A stretch of 42,706 nucleotides of DNA. It comes from Phycicoccus sonneratiae (lineage in GTDB: Bacteria; Actinomycetota; Actinomycetes; Actinomycetales; Dermatophilaceae). The stretch's first letter is position 1, and each line of letters starts with the position of its first letter. The stretch is taken from NCBI RefSeq assembly GCF_016887965.1, contig NZ_JAFDVD010000023.1:1-42706 (forward strand), read 5' to 3'. A program made the translations under genes and the position numbers. This document shows positions 22,859 through 30,672 of the stretch, in pieces. The notes beneath the pieces were generated by a model, which saw nothing but the letters and a program-made list of their open reading frames with translations, made no database searches and was not told the DNA's origin.

Positions 22859-24325
22859 TCAGGGCCGGACCGTCCAGGTGCTCGTGGCGTCCTGGCCGCT
22901 CGCCCGGCGCCAGGCGGCGAGGCCGACTCGCTCGGTGCCGTTCCAGACGAACACCGCCTCGGACGCCGGCACCGGGCCCCCGTAGGAGTTGGCGTCGAGC
23001 ACGAGGCCGCGGTTCTTCGCCGCGGCGCCCGCCGGCCGGACGCGTCCGACAACGAAGGGGTACGCGGGGTCGGTGGCGGTCACCGTGTTGCCCGAGATGC
23101 GGGTGTCGTGCACGTAGTACTGGAGCAGGACCTCGGGCGACCCGTCGTGCAGAGTGTTGTTGTTCCGCAACGTGTTTCCCGAGACGGCGATGTCGTACGC
23201 CTCGCCGCGCGCCGTGTCGTACCCGCCGAGCGCGAGGCCGACGTACCGGCTGTCGGTGACCGTGTTGCCCCGCACGACGACACCGTTGGTGCGCCCGCGG
23301 GCCCACTCCGACGCCACCTCGATGCCGATGTCCGCCTCGCGCACCGTGTTCTGCTCGATCGTCACGTCGAGGGCGCCGTCGAGGTAGATCCCGTCGGCGC
23401 AGTTGCAGTACTGGCCGTCCTCGAAGTAGGCGGGGTTGCCCTCGCTGCGGATCCGGGTGACGGTGTTGCCCGCGATCCGGCCGTGGCGCGCCCGGTTGAC
23501 GTCGGTCCAGCGGGCCGCGCCACCGATGGTCTCCTCGAAGCCGATCGCGTCGATGCCGATGTTGTTCGTGTCGTGCACCGAGTTCCCCGTGACGGCGAAC
23601 CCGTCGACGTTGCCGTTGAGGACGACCGCCTCGCTGGCCCCGAGCACGAGGTGGTCGACCTCGTTGCCGCTCACCGTCACGTCCCGCATGGCGGCCGTCG
23701 CCGACCGTCCGTAGACGGCGATGCCGTGCGCGTTGGTGTCGAAGCTGCCGAGGGTCGGGTTGTCGTTGCCGAGGTGGTGCACGTGGTTGCCGACGATGCG
23801 CAGACCGTCGGTGGCGCCGGTGGCGTAGATGCCGATGGGCGTCGCAGCGGTCGAGCGGGTCCGGTATCCGGTGACGGTCAGGCCCTCGACCGCCACCCGC
23901 GTGCCGCCACGGACCTCGACGACCCCGGTCGTGCCGCCGGGGACCGTGGTCCCGGTGAGGTCGAGGACGGGCGTCTCCCCGTCGGCGGCCCGGACCGTGA
24001 CGTCGGTGCGGTTCGCGAGGACGACCCGCTGGCCGCGGTAGGTGCCGCCGTGGAGGACAACGGTCCCACCGGACGCCCCGAGGCGGTCGACCGCCCGCTG
24101 GGGCGTCCGCAGCGGCGCGCTCGCCGAGCCGGTCGCGGCGTCGTCGCCGGTCGGGCTCACGTGGAGAGTCGTCGTCGGTGCCGCCGTGGCGGACGGGGCG
24201 CGCGGCGCGACCGCGGCGTGCGGCGTGGCGGCCCCGGCGCTCGCGCCGGACAGGAGGGCCATTGCCAGCCCGACGGGCAGGACGAGGGCGGGAGCGGCCA
24301 GGACGGTGCGTCCGGTCGTGGACAT
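22859..24325 (-). CDS. Secreted right-handed parallel beta-helix protein
   Basis: A 488-residue exported protein. A signal peptide ends near residue 35 (ASAGAA). The start of the mature region, LHVSPTGDDAATGSASAPLRTPQRAVD, is the DUF1565/pectate-lyase-superfamily entry motif. About ten coils of the type VSGNxVxHxxxxGI follow (GNHVHHLG, GNEVDHLV, GNSVHDTNNIGIDAIGF, QNTVREADIGIEVAS, GNTVTDSRYVGLALGG). These proteins bind or cleave polysaccharides, but catalytic residues cannot be assigned. The ATG at 24325 has a GAGGAGAAC site. It lies downstream of a kinase/regulator pair on the same strand. Confidence 0.87.
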   Translation of the reverse strand: MSTTGRTVLAAPALVLPVGLAMALLSGASAGAATPHAAVAPRAPSATAAPTTTLHVSPTGDDAATGSASAPLRTPQRAVDRLGASGGTVVLHGGTYRGQRVVLANRTDVTVRAADGETPVLDLTGTTVPGGTTGVVEVRGGTRVAVEGLTVTGYRTRSTAATPIGIYATGATDGLRIVGNHVHHLGNDNPTLGSFDTNAHGIAVYGRSATAAMRDVTVSGNEVDHLVLGASEAVVLNGNVDGFAVTGNSVHDTNNIGIDAIGFEETIGGAARWTDVNRARHGRIAGNTVTRIRSEGNPAYFEDGQYCNCADGIYLDGALDVTIEQNTVREADIGIEVASEWARGRTNGVVVRGNTVTDSRYVGLALGGYDTARGEAYDIAVSGNTLRNNNTLHDGSPEVLLQYYVHDTRISGNTVTATDPAYPFVVGRVRPAGAAAKNRGLVLDANSYGGPVPASEAVFVWNGTERVGLAAWRRASGQDATSTWTVRP

Positions 24326-24408
24326 GGGTTCTCCTCGGTCGGGGGTCGTGGGCCCCCACCGTCGCCCACGCACGATGACGCGTCGATGACGCAGCCGGCG
24401 CCCTCGGG

Positions 24409-25686
24409 TCAGGCCGCGGGACCGGACCCGAGCGGGAGGTCGAGGGTCGCGACGGTGCCCGTCCCGTCGTCGCCCGGAGCGAGGTCGAGCCGCCCTCCGT
24501 GCCGGGCTGCCACCCACTCGACGAGCGAGAGCCCGAGGCCGGTGCCGGTCCCGGTGCCCGCGTAGGGCCGGCGCACGTCCACGTCCCCGGGCAGGCCGGG
24601 TCCGCGGTCGACGACGCGGACGACGGCCCGGGTCCCGGTGCGCCGCAGCTCGATCCGGACGTCGGCGTCGGCCGCCCCGTGGAGCAGGGCGTTCTCGACG
24701 AGGTTGCCGAGCGCGTGGCGCAGGAGGGCCTCGTCGCCGTCGACGACCACCGCCTCGTCGACGACCGCGACGACCCCGGGGTGCCGCAGCTCGAGGTCCG
24801 ACGCGATCCGGTCGAGGCGCACGGGGGACCGCGTCGTCGGGACGTCGGCGTTGTCGATCCGGGCGGCGAGGAGCAGGTTGCCCACGACGCTGGACGCCCC
24901 GTCGGCGTCCCGCAGGACCGCCCGGGAGGCCGACCACGCCGGGGAGCCCGGGGGCTGCCCGCGCCCGAGGGCCTCGGCCGCGGCCCGGACGTGGGCCAGC
25001 GGGGCCTTGAGCTCGTGGGCCGCCGTCGCGAGGAACTGCTCGCGGTCGGCGGCGGCCTGCACGGCCGGCCGGAGGCTGCGGGCCGTGAGCACCCACCCGA
25101 GGGCGGTGAAGAGCGCGACGAGGCCGGCGCCGGCCGCGAGGATCGGGACGAGGAGGGGGCTGGCCAGCCGCCGGGGATTGCCCTCGACGGCCACGGCCAC
25201 CCCGGCCACCGCGTCGCCGGAGAACCAGGGCATCGCCGCCGCCCGCCGCGTCCCGCCGGGCAGGCGCACGTCGGCGAGGGACCCCTCCTCGGCGGCGTCG
25301 GCGCGGGCGCCGGCGAGGAGGGGCGCCAGCGCGCCGGTGTCGCCGGCCCCCGGCCGCGAGTCGAGGAGGACCGGTGACGCCGCCGACCCCGGGAGGTCGG
25401 AGACGACGAGCACCCGGGCGCCGCCCGCGGTGACGTCGTCGTCGGCGACCGCGTCGGTGCGGGGTGCCCCGTCGTCGTCGAGGTAGACCAGGGCCGCCGC
25501 CCGCGACGCGACGGCGAGCAGGTCGCTGTCGGCCCGTTCGCGCGAGAGCTGGACGTCGCGCGCCACGAGGACGACGCAGGCCGAGCCGACCCCGAGCGTC
25601 ACGACGACGACGACCGTCGCGAGCAGCCGCCTCCGCAGGCTGCGCAGCACCCGGTGCTGGGGGGTGCCCCGGTCCGTGCCGCTCAC
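24409..25686 (-). CDS. Sensor histidine kinase
   Basis: A 425-residue kinase. The first membrane helix is at about 20-42, an outside sensor domain at about 45-175, and the second helix at about 177-200. His224 lies in AAHELKAPLAHV. The catalytic domain has N box LGNLVENALLHG and G boxes VDRGPGLPGDV and GTGTGLGLSLV. The GTG start overlaps the stop of the upstream response regulator (GTGA), making them one coupled system. The signal is unknown. Confidence 0.92.
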   Translation of the reverse strand: MSGTDRGTPQHRVLRSLRRRLLATVVVVVTLGVGSACVVLVARDVQLSRERADSDLLAVASRAAALVYLDDDGAPRTDAVADDDVTAGGARVLVVSDLPGSAASPVLLDSRPGAGDTGALAPLLAGARADAAEEGSLADVRLPGGTRRAAAMPWFSGDAVAGVAVAVEGNPRRLASPLLVPILAAGAGLVALFTALGWVLTARSLRPAVQAAADREQFLATAAHELKAPLAHVRAAAEALGRGQPPGSPAWSASRAVLRDADGASSVVGNLLLAARIDNADVPTTRSPVRLDRIASDLELRHPGVVAVVDEAVVVDGDEALLRHALGNLVENALLHGAADADVRIELRRTGTRAVVRVVDRGPGLPGDVDVRRPYAGTGTGTGLGLSLVEWVAARHGGRLDLAPGDDGTGTVATLDLPLGSGPAA

Positions 25687-26351
25687 CGCGGACGCTCCTC
25701 GGCCACGTACCCGGCGCCGCGCACGGTGTGGACGAGGGGCGGGTCGCCGAGCTTGCCGCGCAGCAGCCGGATGCGGACGTCGACGACGTTCGACGCCGGG
25801 TCGGCGAACTCGTCCCAGCAGTGCTCGACGAGCTCGGAGCGTGACACCACCCGGCCGGCGTTCCGCAGCAGGTGCTCGAGGAGGGCGAACTCCTTGGCGG
25901 TGAGCACGAGCTCGCGACCGGTGCGGGACACCCGCATCGAGGCGGGGTCGAGCTCGAGGTCGCCCAGCCGGAGCACCGGCGGGGCGGCCGTCCGGGGCCG
26001 GCGGCCCAGGGCGCGCAGGCGGGCGAGGAGCTCGGGCAGGGCGAAGGGCTTGGCGAGGTAGTCGTCGGCGCCGCCGTCCAGCCCGGCCAGCCGGTCCGGG
26101 AGGTCCGCCCGGGCGGTGAGGACGATGACCGGCGTGGTGTCGTCGCGGGCGCGCAGCCGGGCCAGGAGCCCGAGCGAGTCGCCGTCGGGCAGCATCCGGT
26201 CGAGGACCATCGCGTCGTACTCGGTCGTCCAGGCCTTCTCGTCGGCGGCCGCGACCGAGCCGGCCAGGTCGACGCTCAGCCCGGACGCGGTGAGCGCCGC
26301 GGCGACGTGGGCGGCGAGCCGCGTGTCGTCCTCGACGATGAGCACCCGCAT
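25683..26351 (-). CDS. OmpR/PhoB-family response regulator
   Basis: A 222-residue regulator with receiver pocket VEDDT, phospho-acceptor Asp51 (VLDRMLPDGDS), the conserved Lys in AKPF, and a C-terminal winged helix (LTAKEFALLEHLLRNAG, then SNVVDVRIRLLRGKL). The CutR/QseB-like layout, with Arg after the Asp, is typical of regulators paired with short-sensor kinases. The gene is divergent from the DUF2971 gene. Its kinase follows directly. Confidence 0.92.
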   Translation of the reverse strand: MRVLIVEDDTRLAAHVAAALTASGLSVDLAGSVAAADEKAWTTEYDAMVLDRMLPDGDSLGLLARLRARDDTTPVIVLTARADLPDRLAGLDGGADDYLAKPFALPELLARLRALGRRPRTAAPPVLRLGDLELDPASMRVSRTGRELVLTAKEFALLEHLLRNAGRVVSRSELVEHCWDEFADPASNVVDVRIRLLRGKLGDPPLVHTVRGAGYVAEERPR

Positions 26352-26450
26352 GGCGCCAGTGTGGCAGCGGGCCCGGGCCCGGTCTCGTGGTGCACAGCCG
26401 AGGTGATCGCCCACCGCCGCGCCGGCTCGTCCGGTGGCTAGGGTCGGGGC

Positions 26451-27476
26451 ATGGAGACGGGCCGGGGGGACGGGGCGGCCGCCTCCGGCGTCGGCCCGGA
26501 CGCGCTGCCGGCCGACCTCGTGTGGCACTACACCGACGGTCCGGGCCTGCTCGCCATCCTCTCCACGCACACGCTCTGGGCGACGGCGGCCTCGTTCCTC
26601 AACGACCGCGAGGAGGTGGTCCTCGGCGGGCGGATGGTCGTCGACCGGGTGCTCGAGCTGGCGGGGGAGCGGGACGGCCCGATGGCCGCCGACCTCGCCG
26701 AGAAGGTGCGCGAGTCGACAGAGCGCGGCGAGGGGCCCGGGGCCGGCAGCGCGTTCGTCCTCAGCGCGAGCCGCTCGCCGGACTCGCTCGCGATGTGGCG
26801 CCTCTACGGCGGGGCGCGCGAGTCGTACGCCATCGGCCTCGATCCCACCGCCCCGCTCGCCGCCCTCGCGCACCGCGAGCTCGACGTGGCGTGGGGGATC
26901 GGCGAGGGGGTGTACCTGCGGCACCAGGGCTGGCGGCCGGTGCGCTACGACCGCGGCGAGCAGCTCGAGCTGGTCGACGCGGCGCTCGCGATGCTCGGCG
27001 ACCTCGCGGGCGGGTTCGGCCCCGACCTCTTCGACCGCGAGCCCGGGGTCGAGCCCGGGGCCGCGCCGAGCCCCGAGCTGCGGGCCCACCTGGAGGCCCA
27101 CCTCGAGCCGTTCCTCGAGGCACTCCACGAGGTGCTGCTGCTCGTCAAGCACCCCGGCTTCGTCGACGAGCGCGAGACCCGGTACTCCGCGATGCTCATC
27201 ACCCGGCCCGGGGAGGACGCCCTGCGCGCCGAGGCCGCACTGCTGTCGTACCGCGCGTCGGCCTACGGCATCGCCCCGTACCTGCGGCTCACCGGCGCGG
27301 GTCCGGAGTCTCCGGACGCCCTCGTCGTCACCGCGCCCGCGCCGCTGCCGGTGCGGGCCGTGGCCCTCTCGCCGTCGCCGAACGGGCCCGAGGCGACGGC
27401 GTCGGTGCGCCAGCTGCTCCTCGCGAACGGGTACGACGTGCCCGTCGGACGCTCGGCCATCCCGTTCCGCGGCTGA
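26451..27476 (+). CDS. DUF2971-like protein
   Basis: A 341-residue cytoplasmic protein. The N-terminal LVWHYTDGPGLLAILSTHTLWATAASFLNDREE (about 23-55), with FVLSASRSPDSLAMWRLYG (about 103-121), is the characteristic core of DUF2971, whose biochemical role is unknown. DUF2971 genes are often accessory and sometimes sit in defence or mobile contexts. TAGGGT (26439-26444) is 6 nt before the ATG, indicating a leaderless transcript. This is the last chromosomal gene before the repeat array and the integrated element. Confidence 0.85.
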   Translation: METGRGDGAAASGVGPDALPADLVWHYTDGPGLLAILSTHTLWATAASFLNDREEVVLGGRMVVDRVLELAGERDGPMAADLAEKVRESTERGEGPGAGSAFVLSASRSPDSLAMWRLYGGARESYAIGLDPTAPLAALAHRELDVAWGIGEGVYLRHQGWRPVRYDRGEQLELVDAALAMLGDLAGGFGPDLFDREPGVEPGAAPSPELRAHLEAHLEPFLEALHEVLLLVKHPGFVDERETRYSAMLITRPGEDALRAEAALLSYRASAYGIAPYLRLTGAGPESPDALVVTAPAPLPVRAVALSPSPNGPEATASVRQLLLANGYDVPVGRSAIPFRG

Positions 27477-27494
27477 GGTCACAGAGGCGTCCGG

Positions 27495-27619
27495 CAGCCT
27501 CCGGCAGGACCCGCCGTCGCAGCCTCCGGCAGGACCCGCCGTCGCAGCCTCCGGCAGGACCCGCCGTCGCAGCCTCCGGCAGGACCCGCCGTCGCAGCCC
27601 CCGGCAGGACCCGCCGTCG
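27495..27619. repeat. Five tandem copies of a 25-nt repeat
   Basis: Units start at 27495, 27520, 27545, 27570 and 27595, each CAGCCTCCGGCAGGACCCGC plus CGTCG. The first four are identical; the fifth has one change (T to C at its sixth base). The array lies 18 nt after the DUF2971 stop. The last unit shares GCCCCCGGCAGGA with the tRNA-Arg 3' end 90 nt further on. There are no spacers, so it is not a CRISPR array. Confidence 0.95.
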
Positions 27620-27666
27620 CCGTTCGCTCCTCCGTCGCGAGCGGCTCCGGCTCCCGTCATCCGCCC

Positions 27667-27713
27667 GGGGGCACTCTCACGCCCTCGCACGCTCGGGCGT
27701 GCAGAGTGCCCCC
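27667..27713. repeat. Long imperfect palindrome abutting the tRNA-Arg 3' end
   Basis: The arms GGGGGCACTCT / AGAGTGCCCCC and the inner pair CACGCCC / GGGCGTG form a hairpin with one bulged base and a 10-nt loop. One arm includes the last eight bases of the tRNA fragment. On the tRNA strand it would sit directly at the mature 3' end, so it may be a terminator or a recombinase site. Confidence 0.75.
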
Positions 27714-27748
27714 GGCAGGATTCGAACCTGCGACACCTTCTTTAGGAG
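27706..27748 (-). tRNA. 3' fragment of tRNA-Arg(CCU), probable att core
   Basis: On the minus strand the sequence runs CTCCTAA (27748-27742, an anticodon loop with CCT), AGAAG, a variable region, a T arm with GCAGG-TTCGAAT-CCTGC, and acceptor strand GGGGGCAC. The expected 5' half is absent: the bases before the loop do not pair with AGAAG and no GTGCCCCC acceptor strand or D arm occurs within 90 nt. This is the remnant left on the distal side when an element integrates at the anticodon loop. An intact copy should lie at the other end of the island, outside the window. Confidence 0.8.
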
Positions 27749-27823
27749 TTACCGTGCGAAACACCCTGCATTAGGTGTCTGAACTGTGGATATGTCGCGA
27801 GATGCCGGCGCAAAGGTGGCCCG

Positions 27824-27843
27824 CGTGCCACATACGTGCCACA
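27824..27843. repeat. Direct repeats CGTGCCACA, possible integrase arm sites
   Basis: CGTGCCACA occurs at 27824-27832 and 27835-27843, with a partial GTGCCA copy at about 27859. They lie between the att core and the excisionase gene, where tyrosine-recombinase or Xis arm sites are expected. The rest of 27749-27991 shows no credible gene. Confidence 0.4.
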
Positions 27844-27991
27844 AGTTTTCGGCGCGAGTGCCATTGGAGGCGTCTTGCGGGCCCGCCCGGTCCACCTTCG
27901 GTGGCCCCGGACGTCCGGCTTCTCGTCAGCAATTTGGGGCCGTTGGCCACCAGGAGTGGGTCGACTGGCTTAGGGGGTCAGGAGGTGCTCC

Positions 27992-28201
27992 ATGAAGACA
28001 ACCGACCGCCGAACCTACGAATCCCTGTCCGCCGCCGCCGATCGAACGGGAGTAAGCATCCGCACCCTTCGACGACGCATCGCGTGCGGCCAGCTCGCGG
28101 CCTACCGCACCGGGCGGCTGATCCGGCTGGATCCCGATGACGTCGACCACCTGCTCGAGCGCATCCCCACCGCGCGCTCACCGTACCTGGGGCCGTACTG
28201 A
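27992..28201 (+). CDS. Excisionase-like helix-turn-helix protein (Xis/MerR-type DNA-binding)
   Basis: A 69-residue protein with the classic layout YESLSAAADRTGVSIRTLRRRIACGQLAAYRTGRLIRLDPDDVDHLLER: a winged helix in which the region after the recognition helix binds DNA and the tail contacts DNA minor groove. Such proteins direct excision of integrated elements and can regulate adjacent genes. A strong AGGAGGT site (27980-27986) precedes the ATG. The gene is the first in the island, next to the att core, but no integrase accompanies it. Confidence 0.88.
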   Translation: MKTTDRRTYESLSAAADRTGVSIRTLRRRIACGQLAAYRTGRLIRLDPDDVDHLLERIPTARSPYLGPY

Positions 28202-28443
28202 TGGCTTGCGAGTTCCCGCAGAAGCCTTCTATCCACAGGCGCGCCCGCACCACCATGGTTTTCCACAGGTTTGTTCTGGGCGAGCACGTCGGCAGAAGCC
28301 GTGTGATTCTGGGTCCCAACAAGTTCGTCGGAAGAACCGGCGCGGGTAGCAGGGGGAATCTCTCAGCGAGAGTCGAGACAGGATCCGGTCCTGGCAGGGG
28401 CGGGCGACAGGCTTCGGCGCGGAGACCGAAGGGGGCGTCATGA
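28201..28443 (+). CDS. Possible small ORF between excisionase and lipoprotein genes
   Basis: An 80-residue frame whose ATG overlaps the excisionase stop (TGATG) and whose stop overlaps the lipoprotein start (ATGA). This arrangement would fit a coupled operon. Against it, third-position GC is low for this genome, the product is basic and low-complexity with no motif, and the stretch carries DnaA-box-like sites. I regard it as uncertain; the interval may be purely regulatory. Confidence 0.25.
   Translation: MACEFPQKPSIHRRARTTMVFHRFVLGEHVGRSRVILGPNKFVGRTGAGSRGNLSARVETGSGPGRGGRQASARRPKGAS
28229..28267 (+). other. Two DnaA-box-like nonamers
   Basis: CTATCCACA (28229-28237) and TTTTCCACA (28259-28267) are in the same orientation, 30 nt apart. 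A third, inverted copy (TGTGGATAT) is at 27785-27793 near the att core. The second box fits the relaxed consensus TTWTNCACA. They may mark a replication or regulatory site of the element, or be chance. Confidence 0.3.
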
Positions 28444-29018
28444 CAACGAGATTGGTGGGCATCGCTGCCGTCGCGGTACTGGCCGCAGTCGCGCTCGCGG
28501 GGTGCAACGACGGTGACGCCACCCCGACCGTCAGCTCGGCAACGCAGACCGCGACCGCAACCAGCGCGTCGTCGAGCTCGACGCCGACACCCACGAAGTC
28601 CCTGACCCCGGCAGAGCAAGACCTTGTGGACGCCGAGCAGTCCGTCATCGACTACTGGCGCGTGCTTGACTCCACTGGCGCGGATCCCAAGTCGAACCTC
28701 AACGTGCTCGCGACGGTGGCGCGAGGCCAAGCCTTGGCCCAGTGGCAGTCGACCTTGTCGGACTATCGCTCTAAGGGCTGGGTCCAGCAAGGAGCCGCCA
28801 AAGTCGTCGACCCGGCTGCTGCCAAGAAGGCCAACAAGAAGTTCAGCGTGACGGCGTGCATCGACGTCACGGGTGTCGAAGTCGTTGACGCCTCGGGCAA
28901 GTCGGTCGTTGCGAGCAGTCGTCCCAACCGTCAGCAGTACACCTATGAGGTCGAGAAGTCCCCGCAGGGCTTCTTCGTCACAGTCGATCGTCTCGAGGGC
29001 AGGCCATGCGTCGCCTAG
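28440..29018 (+). CDS. Putative lipoprotein, first gene of the Tad operon
   Basis: A 192-residue protein with a lipoprotein signal (LAAVALAGC, Cys at about 22), then a Ser/Thr linker (about 30-55). The globular domain (LVDAEQSVIDYWRVLDSTGADPKSNLNVLATVARGQAL, then VTACIDVTGVEVVDASGKSVV) resembles small NTF2-like actinobacterial lipoproteins. It overlaps the next gene by 13 nt. Its position suggests a role in anchoring or assembling the pilus at the cell surface; the function is not known. Confidence 0.8.
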   Translation: MTTRLVGIAAVAVLAAVALAGCNDGDATPTVSSATQTATATSASSSSTPTPTKSLTPAEQDLVDAEQSVIDYWRVLDSTGADPKSNLNVLATVARGQALAQWQSTLSDYRSKGWVQQGAAKVVDPAAAKKANKKFSVTACIDVTGVEVVDASGKSVVASSRPNRQQYTYEVEKSPQGFFVTVDRLEGRPCVA

Positions 29019-29944
29019 CGGCAGTCGTGCTCATGTTCGGCTGCTTCCACCTCGGCGCTGGCGGTCAGGCTCATGCCGCCACGCCTCCAGTCGAGTGCCC
29101 TCCAGGGCAGACCCCCGACCCTCACACCGGCACCTGCACCGTGATCATTGACCTTCCCCCAGGCCCCAGCAATCCAGGGGACCCGACGGACCCCGGCGGG
29201 GGCTCGGACCCGAAACCGCCTAAGAAGGTGACCTGCCGGTTCACGTTGGGGAGTCCGCCTCGTGAGTTGCCGTGTTCGACGAAGCAGGGCTACTGGGTGC
29301 AGTCGCGCGAGTGCTATGCGAAGGCGGCGTCGCCGCAGCCGCCGAAGTCGGACCCGGTGTGGCAGGGCCACACGGACGGTGCGGTCTATGACTGCTTCCG
29401 GCCGGCGCTGGGCCCAGGTGGGTTCATCGTGTCGCAGTTCTGGTCCGCGTCGCCTCCGGGGGTGGGTGCCCCACCGGACCCGGCGCAGCTGGCGCGGCGG
29501 GCGATCGCGGTGATGAACCTGCACGCGATCCGGATCGGGATCGTGCCCGAGGCCCGACCGGGCCGGGTCGGGCTGGTCGGGTTGCCGGTGTGGATGTGGG
29601 CCGAGGCCCCGGACGCGTCGACGTGGGGGCCGGTGACGAAGTCGGCCTCGACCGGCGGGTACACCGTGACGGCCACGGCGAAGGTGGACCGGGTCGTGTG
29701 GGGTATGGGCGACGGCGAGGTCGTGGTCTGCCGTGACCCGGGCACGGTGTACGAGGACCGGTTCGGCAAGACGTCCAGCCCGGACTGCGGGTACCGCTAC
29801 GAGCACCCCGGCCGCTTCCGGGTGAGGGCGACGTCGTACTGGCACGTCGACTGGTCCGGTATGGGCCAGAGCGGCACGATCCCGCTGTCGTTCACCGACA
29901 GCGTGCTGATCACCGTCGGAGAGGTGCAGGTCCTCGTGCAGTAA
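29006..29944 (+). CDS. Secreted Cys-containing protein with PKD-like domain
   Basis: A 312-residue exported protein. The signal peptide ends near residue 24 (AHAATPP). An N-terminal PECPPGQTPDPHTGTC motif and a Pro/Gly-rich stretch (about 50-75) precede two Cys-bearing segments (VTCRF, LPCSTKQGYW). The C-terminal part has VVWGMGDGEVVVCRDPGTVY and CGYRYEHPGRFRVRATSYWHV, a PKD-like beta-sandwich with paired cysteines. Homologues sit at the start of actinobacterial tad loci. Likely a surface or assembly accessory of the pilus. Confidence 0.82.
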   Translation: MRRLAAVVLMFGCFHLGAGGQAHAATPPVECPPGQTPDPHTGTCTVIIDLPPGPSNPGDPTDPGGGSDPKPPKKVTCRFTLGSPPRELPCSTKQGYWVQSRECYAKAASPQPPKSDPVWQGHTDGAVYDCFRPALGPGGFIVSQFWSASPPGVGAPPDPAQLARRAIAVMNLHAIRIGIVPEARPGRVGLVGLPVWMWAEAPDASTWGPVTKSASTGGYTVTATAKVDRVVWGMGDGEVVVCRDPGTVYEDRFGKTSSPDCGYRYEHPGRFRVRATSYWHVDWSGMGQSGTIPLSFTDSVLITVGEVQVLVQ

Positions 29945-29977
29945 CGGCGGGGGACTGCGGGCAGAAGGGGGAACGGC

Positions 29978-30667
29978 ATGGCCATCGACACCGCACGGGT
30001 GAACGGGGCGGTCCAGGAGCGAGCCGGTAGTGCGGCGCCGGCGCGGGAGGCCGCGGTGGCGCCGCCGCCGAAGCTGCGCCGCCGCCCGATGCTGGTCGCG
30101 GCGTCGATCGCGGCGATCTGCCTGGGGGCGCTGCTGGCCGCGTTCGCCTGGTCGGCCACAAGCACGACCCGCAGCGTCCTGGCGGTGCGGGTGCCGGTCG
30201 AGCGCGGCGCGCTGATCGAGTCATCGGACGTGGTCGCGGTGCAGGTGAGCACCGACCCGGCCCTGGACCCGGTGCCGGCTTCGCAGTCGGACACGGTGGT
30301 GGGGCAGCGGGCCGCGGTGGACATCGCCGCCGGAACACTGCTCACCCGGGCGCAGGTCACCACGGCGGTGGTCCCGCCGGCCGGGTTCTCGATGGTCGGG
30401 GTCGGGCTGCCGGCCGCGTCGATGCCCGGGGAGCCGCTGCTGGCCGGGGACAAGGTGCGGATCGTGGCCACCCCCGGCGAGCAGGGTGAGGTCACCACGC
30501 AGGATGCGCCGGCGACCATCGACGCGACGGTGGTCGGGGTGCGCGTGAACGACGAGAACGGGCAGAACGTGGTCAGCGTGCTGGTCCCCACCGACGACGC
30601 GCCCGAGCTGGCCGCCCGGGCCGCCACCGGCAAGGTCGCCCTGGTCCTGGACTCCCGGGAGCGCTGA
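29978..30667 (+). CDS. CpaB/RcpC-like SAF domain protein
   Basis: A 229-residue protein with one membrane helix at about 38-60 and a periplasm-side SAF domain beginning RVPVERGALIESSDVVAVQV (about 70-90) with the AAVDIAAGTLLTRAQV element (about 112-127). A beta-rich tail follows. CpaB/RcpC proteins of Gram-negative Tad systems support the outer-membrane secretin; actinobacterial forms act at the cell surface. The ATG at 29978 follows AGAAGGGGGAAC. The CpaE-like gene starts 5 nt after its stop. Confidence 0.85.
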   Translation: MAIDTARVNGAVQERAGSAAPAREAAVAPPPKLRRRPMLVAASIAAICLGALLAAFAWSATSTTRSVLAVRVPVERGALIESSDVVAVQVSTDPALDPVPASQSDTVVGQRAAVDIAAGTLLTRAQVTTAVVPPAGFSMVGVGLPAASMPGEPLLAGDKVRIVATPGEQGEVTTQDAPATIDATVVGVRVNDENGQNVVSVLVPTDDAPELAARAATGKVALVLDSRER

Positions 30668-30672
30668 GCATC

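Noticed and set aside
27495-27619. CRISPR array
   Set aside because: The repeats are directly abutting with no spacers and no cas gene is nearby.
27706-27790. Complete tRNA-Arg gene
   Set aside because: No D arm, no 5' acceptor strand and no pairing partner for the 3' side of the anticodon stem are present within the required distance.
27786-27995. 69-residue plus-strand frame before the excisionase gene
   Set aside because: No ribosome site, overlap with the att region and repeats, and no protein-like pattern.
27978-28790. 270-residue minus-strand frame across the excisionase and lipoprotein genes
   Set aside because: It is antisense to two credible genes and has irregular low-complexity sequence without a start signal.
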